Made by a program: the position numbers and the translations under genes. A DNA stretch of 64,000 bases from Seohaeicola saemankumensis. GTDB taxonomy: Bacteria > Pseudomonadota > Alphaproteobacteria > Rhodobacterales > Rhodobacteraceae. The notes under the pieces are model-generated. The model saw nothing but the letters and a program-made list of their open reading frames with translations. It did no database searches and had not been told where the DNA came from. The stretch covers positions 186,001 through 250,000 of the forward strand of contig NZ_JAINWI010000005.1 in the NCBI RefSeq assembly GCF_021021435.1, in the 5' to 3' direction. How positions within the stretch are numbered: the stretch's first letter is position 1; the number at the start of each line of letters is the position of its first letter. This document shows, in pieces, positions 59,778-64,000 of the stretch.

Positions 59778-60686
59778 ATGAATCAGACCACCGCGCCAGC
59801 TTCGGCGATGCAGACCGAGAAAGAGACCGCCGCCGCCTGGTTCCGCCAATTGCGTGACGATATCGTTGCCGCTTTCGAGGCTCTGGAGGATAGCCAGACC
59901 GATGGACCGACCGCGTCCATGCCTGCAGGGCGTTTCGAGGTCACACAAACGCGGCGCACAGCAGAAGATGGTGGTGATGCCGGCGGCGGTTTGATGAGTG
60001 TCATGCGCGGTGGCCGCGTGTTTGAAAAGGTGGGGGTAAATATCTCGACCGTTTACGGAACACTGGGTGCGCGGGCTCAAAAAGCGATGGCCGCGCGCGG
60101 TGTGCCCGGTATGGAGCACGATCCACGCTTCTGGGCCTCGGGCATCAGTCTTGTGGCCCATATGCAGAACCCGCATTGCCCTGCCGTGCATATGAACACG
60201 CGGATGTTCTGGACACCGGGCGCATGGTGGTTCGGGGGCGGTTCGGATCTCAACCCCTGCATTGAATATGCCGAGGACACGGCCCATTTCCACGCCGTCC
60301 AAAAAGAGCATCTGGACCCCCACGGTGAGGGGCATTACCCGCGCCTCAAGGCATGGGCGGACGAGTATTTTTTCGTGCCGCATCGTGGCCGTGCGCGCGG
60401 CGTCGGGGGCATTTTTCTGGATGACCACAACACAGGTGACTGGGCTGCGGATTTCCGTCTGGTGCAGGATATCGGGCGCGCCTTTCTACCCGCCTATCTG
60501 CCGTTGGTCGAAAAGCGCCGGCCGCAACCGTGGGACGAGGCCGACAAGGATGTGCAACTGGTCCATCGCGGTCTCTATGCCGAATATAATCTGGTTTATG
60601 ACCGCGGTACAAAGTTTGGTCTTGAAACCGGCCATGACGCGAACGCCGTTCTGATGAGCCTTCCGCCTCTGGCAAAATGGGTCTGA
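59778..60686 (+). CDS. hemF: Oxygen-dependent coproporphyrinogen III oxidase
   Basis: HemF oxidatively decarboxylates coproporphyrinogen III with O2. The 302-residue protein has the family segments GGGLMSVMRGGRVFEKVGVN near residues 73-92, FWASGISLVAHMQNPHCPAV near 119-138, HMNTRMF and WWFGGGSDLNP. It ends with GLYAEYNLVYDRGTKFGLET. It complements hemN 15 kb away: this enzyme is for aerobic growth. No FNR-type box lies upstream. A terminator follows. Confidence 0.97.
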   Translation: MNQTTAPASAMQTEKETAAAWFRQLRDDIVAAFEALEDSQTDGPTASMPAGRFEVTQTRRTAEDGGDAGGGLMSVMRGGRVFEKVGVNISTVYGTLGARAQKAMAARGVPGMEHDPRFWASGISLVAHMQNPHCPAVHMNTRMFWTPGAWWFGGGSDLNPCIEYAEDTAHFHAVQKEHLDPHGEGHYPRLKAWADEYFFVPHRGRARGVGGIFLDDHNTGDWAADFRLVQDIGRAFLPAYLPLVEKRRPQPWDEADKDVQLVHRGLYAEYNLVYDRGTKFGLETGHDANAVLMSLPPLAKWV

Positions 60687-60721
60687 CAACAGACGTCGCA
60701 TTCCTTCTGGAAAACGCGTTC

Positions 60722-60749
60722 AAAAGGGGGCCGGAAGGTCCCTTTTTTT
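60722..60749 (+). terminator. Rho-independent terminator of hemF
   Basis: AAAAGGGGGCC at 60722-60732 pairs, with one extra G, with GGTCCCTTT at 60737-60745, and the T-run continues to 60749. Confidence 0.8.
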
Positions 60750-60812
60750 GTTTGTGTTCCTGTCTTTTGATAACATGTGAACAGTATGATTTTGCATGAA
60801 AAAAACGTGTTG

Positions 60813-60826
60813 TTGACCTGTATCAA
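60813..60826 (+). promoter_or_regulatory. FNR-type box before the cytochrome c peroxidase gene
   Basis: TTGACCTGTATCAA fits TTGAY-N4-ATCAA and ends 80 bases before the start codon at 60907. The spacing leaves room for a class II FNR-type promoter. Confidence 0.8.
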
Positions 60827-60906
60827 AGATAATTGGTCCGGACCTTGTCAGGGTTGGTTAAGGAGATGTGCGATTCTCGGCTTCGGGTTCTGGAGGCTTT
60901 GATATT

Positions 60907-61956
60907 ATGACCATGATACGATCAACCCTGTTTGGAACAGTCGCTTTTTTGGCGTTGTCACAGGTAGCGACCGCATCCGAACTGCGCGGTGTCGCGCTTG
61001 AGATGTTCAAACCCTTGCCATCGACCACGCCGTCAGTGCGCGACAACCCGATCACGCCTGCCAAAACCGACTTGGGCAAGGCGCTGTTCTTTGATCCACG
61101 TATGTCTGCTTCCGGTGTGTTCTCGTGCAATTCCTGCCACAATCTTGCAACCGGCGGGGACGACAATATGGAAGTCTCGATCGGCCATGCATGGCAGAAA
61201 GGGCCGCGCAATTCGCCTACCGTGCTGAACTCGGTTCTCAACGAGGCGCAATTCTGGGATGGCCGCGCTGCCGACCTTGCCGAGCAGGCCAAAGGTCCGG
61301 TTCAGGCGGGGGTCGAGATGGCCAACACGCCCGAGAATGTCGTGGCTACACTGAATTCGATGCCGCAATATGTGGAATGGTTCAAAGCGGCCTTCCCGGA
61401 CGAGGCGGATCCCGTCACGTTCGACAACTTCGCCAAGGCGGTCGAGGCATTCGAGGCCACGCTGATCACGCCCGCCCCGTTTGACGCCTTTCTGAATGGC
61501 GACGATGCGGCACTGAATGACGAGCAGAAAGCAGGGTTGGAGCTGTTTATGGACAAGGGCTGTGCCGCTTGCCACAATGGTGTGAACCTTGGCGGCAACG
61601 GGTACTACCCCTTCGGTCTGATCGAAAAGCCTGGTGCCGATGTGCTGCCGCCCGATGACAAAGGGCGCTTTCAGGTTACAGCTACGGCTGACGACTCATA
61701 CGTGTTCCGTGCGTCGCCGCTGCGCAACATCGACCAGACCGCGCCTTATTTCCATTCCGGCAAGGTCTGGGATTTGAAAGTGGCCGTGGCTATCATGGGC
61801 ACCTCGCAGTTGGGCGAGGAGTTGAAAGATCAGGAAGTGGATCAGATCACGGCCTTTTTGACCTCGCTGACAGGGACTTTGCCGCAGATCGTCTATCCAG
61901 TCATGCCGGCCGAGACTGCATCGACCCCGCGCCCGTCGGGAGAAATCGTCCGATGA
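60907..61956 (+). CDS. Periplasmic diheme cytochrome c peroxidase
   Basis: A 349-residue exported enzyme that reduces hydrogen peroxide with electrons from small cytochromes. The start at 60907 gives a signal peptide cut after ATA; an earlier frame extension has no ribosome site. Heme motifs are CNSCH (C74, C77, H78) and CAACH (C219, C222, H223). The MauG/CcpA features NSPTVLNSVLNEAQFWDGRA (103-122) and LRNIDQTAPYFHSG are present. The box upstream predicts induction by FnrL at low oxygen. Confidence 0.93.
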   Translation: MTMIRSTLFGTVAFLALSQVATASELRGVALEMFKPLPSTTPSVRDNPITPAKTDLGKALFFDPRMSASGVFSCNSCHNLATGGDDNMEVSIGHAWQKGPRNSPTVLNSVLNEAQFWDGRAADLAEQAKGPVQAGVEMANTPENVVATLNSMPQYVEWFKAAFPDEADPVTFDNFAKAVEAFEATLITPAPFDAFLNGDDAALNDEQKAGLELFMDKGCAACHNGVNLGGNGYYPFGLIEKPGADVLPPDDKGRFQVTATADDSYVFRASPLRNIDQTAPYFHSGKVWDLKVAVAIMGTSQLGEELKDQEVDQITAFLTSLTGTLPQIVYPVMPAETASTPRPSGEIVR

Positions 61957-61976
61957 ACTGTCGAAGCGAACAAAAG

Positions 61977-62004
61977 AACGCGCAAAGCTTGCCTTGCGCG
62001 TTTT
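61977..62004. terminator. Terminator between the peroxidase and hemE
   Basis: AACGCGCAA (61977-61985) pairs with TTGCGCGTT (61994-62002), followed by TT. It lies between convergent genes and can serve both. Confidence 0.8.
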
Positions 62005-62031
62005 AGTTTGCCGCAAAATTGCCCAGCCGTT

Positions 62032-63063
62032 TCAGGCGCTGCGAACGGCCTCGATCATCCGCGTCACGTTGTCAGGGTCCGCATCAGGCGTGATGCCATG
62101 ACCCAGATTGAAGATATGCGGGCCGTTCTTTAAGGCGCGCACAATCCGTTGCGTTTCATCCACCAATGCATGCCCGCCAGTGACCATATGCGAGGATTTC
62201 AGGTTGCCCTGAACACAGCCATCCGGTTGCACATGCGCGGCCACCCATTCGGCGCTGACCGAATCATCAACCGCAACGCAATCGGCTCCGGTCGCCTTGG
62301 CGAAGCCAATGTATTTGTCGCCGCCCTCGCGCGGGAATGCGATGACCGGAATACCCGGATAGCGAGCTTTCAGGGCGGTAATGATCTCTTTGGTGGGTTG
62401 CATTGCATAGGTGTCGAAATCGGCACCGCTCAAAGATCCTGCCCAACTGTCGAAAATCTTGACCACTTCTGCACCGGCCTCGATCTGCGCGGACAGATAT
62501 TCGATCGTCGCCGCCGTGATCCGCTGCATCAGCGCGTCGAATACGGGCCGGTTCTCGGCCTTCAGCGCATGGGCCGGACCCTGATCCTTGGTGCCCTGGC
62601 CTGCGATCATATAGGTGGCCACCGTCCATGGCGCACCGGCAAAGCCGATCAGCGTGGTCTCGCGCGGTAGTTCGCGGCTGAGAATCCGCACCGTTTCATA
62701 GATCGGGTTCAACGTTTCATGGATATCCTCGACCGGTTTCAGCGCATCCAAACCCGCTTGCGTGGTGATCGTGGACAGGCGCGGTCCTTCGCCGGTGACG
62801 AACCACAGATCTGCACCCAGCGCCTGCGGAATCAGCAGGATATCGGCAAAAAGGATTGCCGCGTCAAAATCATAGCGGCGCAGGGGCTGCAAGGTAACCT
62901 CGGCAGCCAGTTCGCTGTTGTAGCACAAGGACAGGAAATCCCCGGCCTTTTCCCGCGTGGCGCGGTATTCCGGCAGGTAGCGCCCGGCTTGCCGCATCAT
63001 CCATATGGGCGGTGTATCCAGAGTTTCGCCTGCAAGCGCGCGTAAAATCGTTTTCTCGGTCAT
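62032..63063 (-). CDS. hemE: Uroporphyrinogen decarboxylase
   Basis: HemE makes coproporphyrinogen III, the substrate of both hemF and hemN products here. The 343-residue protein has the N-terminal signature [20 protein letters not shown] at residues 18-37, [14 protein letters not shown] near 143-156, the active-site DSWAGSLSG near 206-214 and the C-terminal [16 protein letters not shown]. It is divergent from hemC with 110 bases between. Confidence 0.97.
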   Translation of the reverse strand: MTEKTILRALAGETLDTPPIWMMRQAGRYLPEYRATREKAGDFLSLCYNSELAAEVTLQPLRRYDFDAAILFADILLIPQALGADLWFVTGEGPRLSTITTQAGLDALKPVEDIHETLNPIYETVRILSRELPRETTLIGFAGAPWTVATYMIAGQGTKDQGPAHALKAENRPVFDALMQRITAATIEYLSAQIEAGAEVVKIFDSWAGSLSGADFDTYAMQPTKEIITALKARYPGIPVIAFPREGGDKYIGFAKATGADCVAVDDSVSAEWVAAHVQPDGCVQGNLKSSHMVTGGHALVDETQRIVRALKNGPHIFNLGHGITPDADPDNVTRMIEAVRSA

Positions 63064-63139
63064 AACTGTTCCCCTCGGTTGACAGTTTCGTCCCCTTTGG
63101 GCAGCCAGATGTCAAGCATCAGGTGTCCATCTGGTGCTT

Positions 63140-63155
63140 GTCAGGCCTGCCTGAC
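63140..63155. promoter_or_regulatory. Inverted repeat in the hemE/hemC divergent promoter
   Basis: GTCAGGC-CT-GCCTGAC is a perfect seven-base inverted repeat 18 bases before the hemC start and 76 bases before hemE. It may be an operator or a leader hairpin. I know no regulator with this exact site. Confidence 0.4.
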
Positions 63156-63173
63156 ATCACTAACAAATGTCTC

Positions 63174-64000
63174 ATGACATTGACACGCCCCACACCCGCC
63201 TCACCGCTGAAAATCGGCACCCGTGGTTCACCGTTGGCCCTCGCGCAAGCGCATGAAACACGCGCGCGCCTGATGGCCGCGTTCGATCTGCCGCAAGATG
63301 CGTTCGAGATCGTCGTGATCAAAGTGACCGGCGATGCGATACAGGACCGTCCGCTCAAGGATATTGGCGGCAAGGGCCTTTTCACGCGCGAGATCGAAGA
63401 CGCGCTGCTGGACGGTTCCATCGACATTGCGGTCCATTCAATGAAGGATATGCCGGTGCTGCAACCGGCGGGTCTGTTGCTGGATACCTATCTGCCGCGC
63501 GAGGATGTGCGCGATGCCTTCGTCGCGCAGGATGCAGCCACGCTGAGGGATCTGCCCGAGGGCGCGCGCGTCGGATCATCCTCGTTGCGCCGACGCGCGC
63601 AGCTTCTCAATGCTTTTCCGCATCTTGAAGTGGTCGAATTTCGGGGCAATGTGCAGACACGCCTGAGAAAACTGGCAGATGGCGTAGCCGCGGCCACGTT
63701 TCTGGCGCAGGCAGGTCTGAACCGTCTGGGGATGGCCCATGTCGCGCGCGGCGCGATGTCGCCCGACGATATGCTGCCCGCCGTGGCACAGGGTGCCATC
63801 GGGATCGAACGGCGCGCGGATGACATGAATATCGCCGCGATGCTGGACGCCATCCATCACACCCAGACTGGACAGCGCCTTGCCGCCGAACGCGCCTTTC
63901 TTGCGACGCTGGACGGTTCCTGCGAGACACCAATCGCTGGACTGGCCGAGATCGACGGCACCACCCTGCGCTTGCGCGGCGAGGTGTTGCGCCCCGACGG
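63174..64000 (+). CDS. hemC: Hydroxymethylbilane synthase, cut by the window end
   Basis: HemC joins four porphobilinogen units. The frame is open from ATG 63174 to the window end (275 residues). It has KIGTRGSPLALAQA at 13-26, DRPLKDIGGKGLFTREIEDA near 58-77, HSMKDMP at 88-94 and RVGSSSLRRRAQ near 126. Cys250 in GSCETP is the attachment site of the dipyrromethane cofactor. Only a C-terminal stretch of about 40 residues is missing. Together with hemE, hemF and hemN it makes this end of the window rich in heme genes. Confidence 0.96.
   Translation, partial: MTLTRPTPASPLKIGTRGSPLALAQAHETRARLMAAFDLPQDAFEIVVIKVTGDAIQDRPLKDIGGKGLFTREIEDALLDGSIDIAVHSMKDMPVLQPAGLLLDTYLPREDVRDAFVAQDAATLRDLPEGARVGSSSLRRRAQLLNAFPHLEVVEFRGNVQTRLRKLADGVAAATFLAQAGLNRLGMAHVARGAMSPDDMLPAVAQGAIGIERRADDMNIAAMLDAIHHTQTGQRLAAERAFLATLDGSCETPIAGLAEIDGTTLRLRGEVLRPD

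Overview
The window reads as chromosome of a roseobacter-type alphaproteobacterium (Rhodobacteraceae). The signs are a GC-rich coding background, TrcR (DUF1013), COQ9, an HvrA-type H-NS protein, a membrane-anchored cytochrome c of the cy type, an alphaproteobacterial SRP RNA, and the classic block hemN-fnrL-uspA-ccoNOQP-ccoGHIS with FNR-type boxes in its intergenic spaces. I cannot name the genus.

Layout. 1-3.1 kb: end of a probable LysE-type exporter, accA, a GntR-type regulator, a YgjP-like metalloprotease, an acidic TIGR02300-type protein and tRNA-Ala(GGC). 3.1-8.45 kb: a decayed integrative/mobilizable element next to the tRNA. It holds the 3' part of a large serine recombinase with an in-frame stop, a VirD2-like relaxase fragment with two frameshifts, several small accessory genes, and an AT-richer run of two unrecognised genes plus a frameshifted third. 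8.5-15 kb: mscL, an RND efflux pair, and an ArsR regulator with a COG0701 permease. 15-22.3 kb: ald divergent from an Lrp regulator, a GMC oxidoreductase, rpsU, COQ9, two quinone oxidoreductases and an H-NS-type gene. 22.3-34.8 kb: RNase T2, trcR, an FAD oxidoreductase, the dnaX-ybaB-recR operon, a YpfJ-type metallopeptidase with a small phosphatase, rsgA preceded by the SRP RNA gene, cpdB, nudC and a START-like protein. 34.8-43.3 kb: a 2-hydroxyacid dehydrogenase, pheA, cytochrome cy and the YejABEF peptide importer.

43.3-54.6 kb is the microaerobic respiration block: hemN, fnrL, uspA, ccoNOQP (cbb3 oxidase) and ccoGHIS (its copper and assembly functions). Four FNR-type boxes lie here and a fifth lies before a cytochrome c peroxidase at 60.9 kb, so FnrL probably tunes oxidase, heme and peroxidase genes together. 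54.6-64 kb: a SPOR-tailed D,D-carboxypeptidase, a HAD phosphatase, clpS, a methyltransferase, an atypical SDR, hemF, the cytochrome c peroxidase, hemE and the start of hemC. Oxygen-independent (hemN) and oxygen-dependent (hemF) coproporphyrinogen oxidases lie 15 kb apart.

Most of the window is ordinary core genome. The element at the tRNA is the only region with real novelty; its AT-rich operon of unknown function is the best candidate for something undescribed. I see no CRISPR array, intact insertion sequence or intact prophage. All functions are assigned by reading motifs; no search was run.
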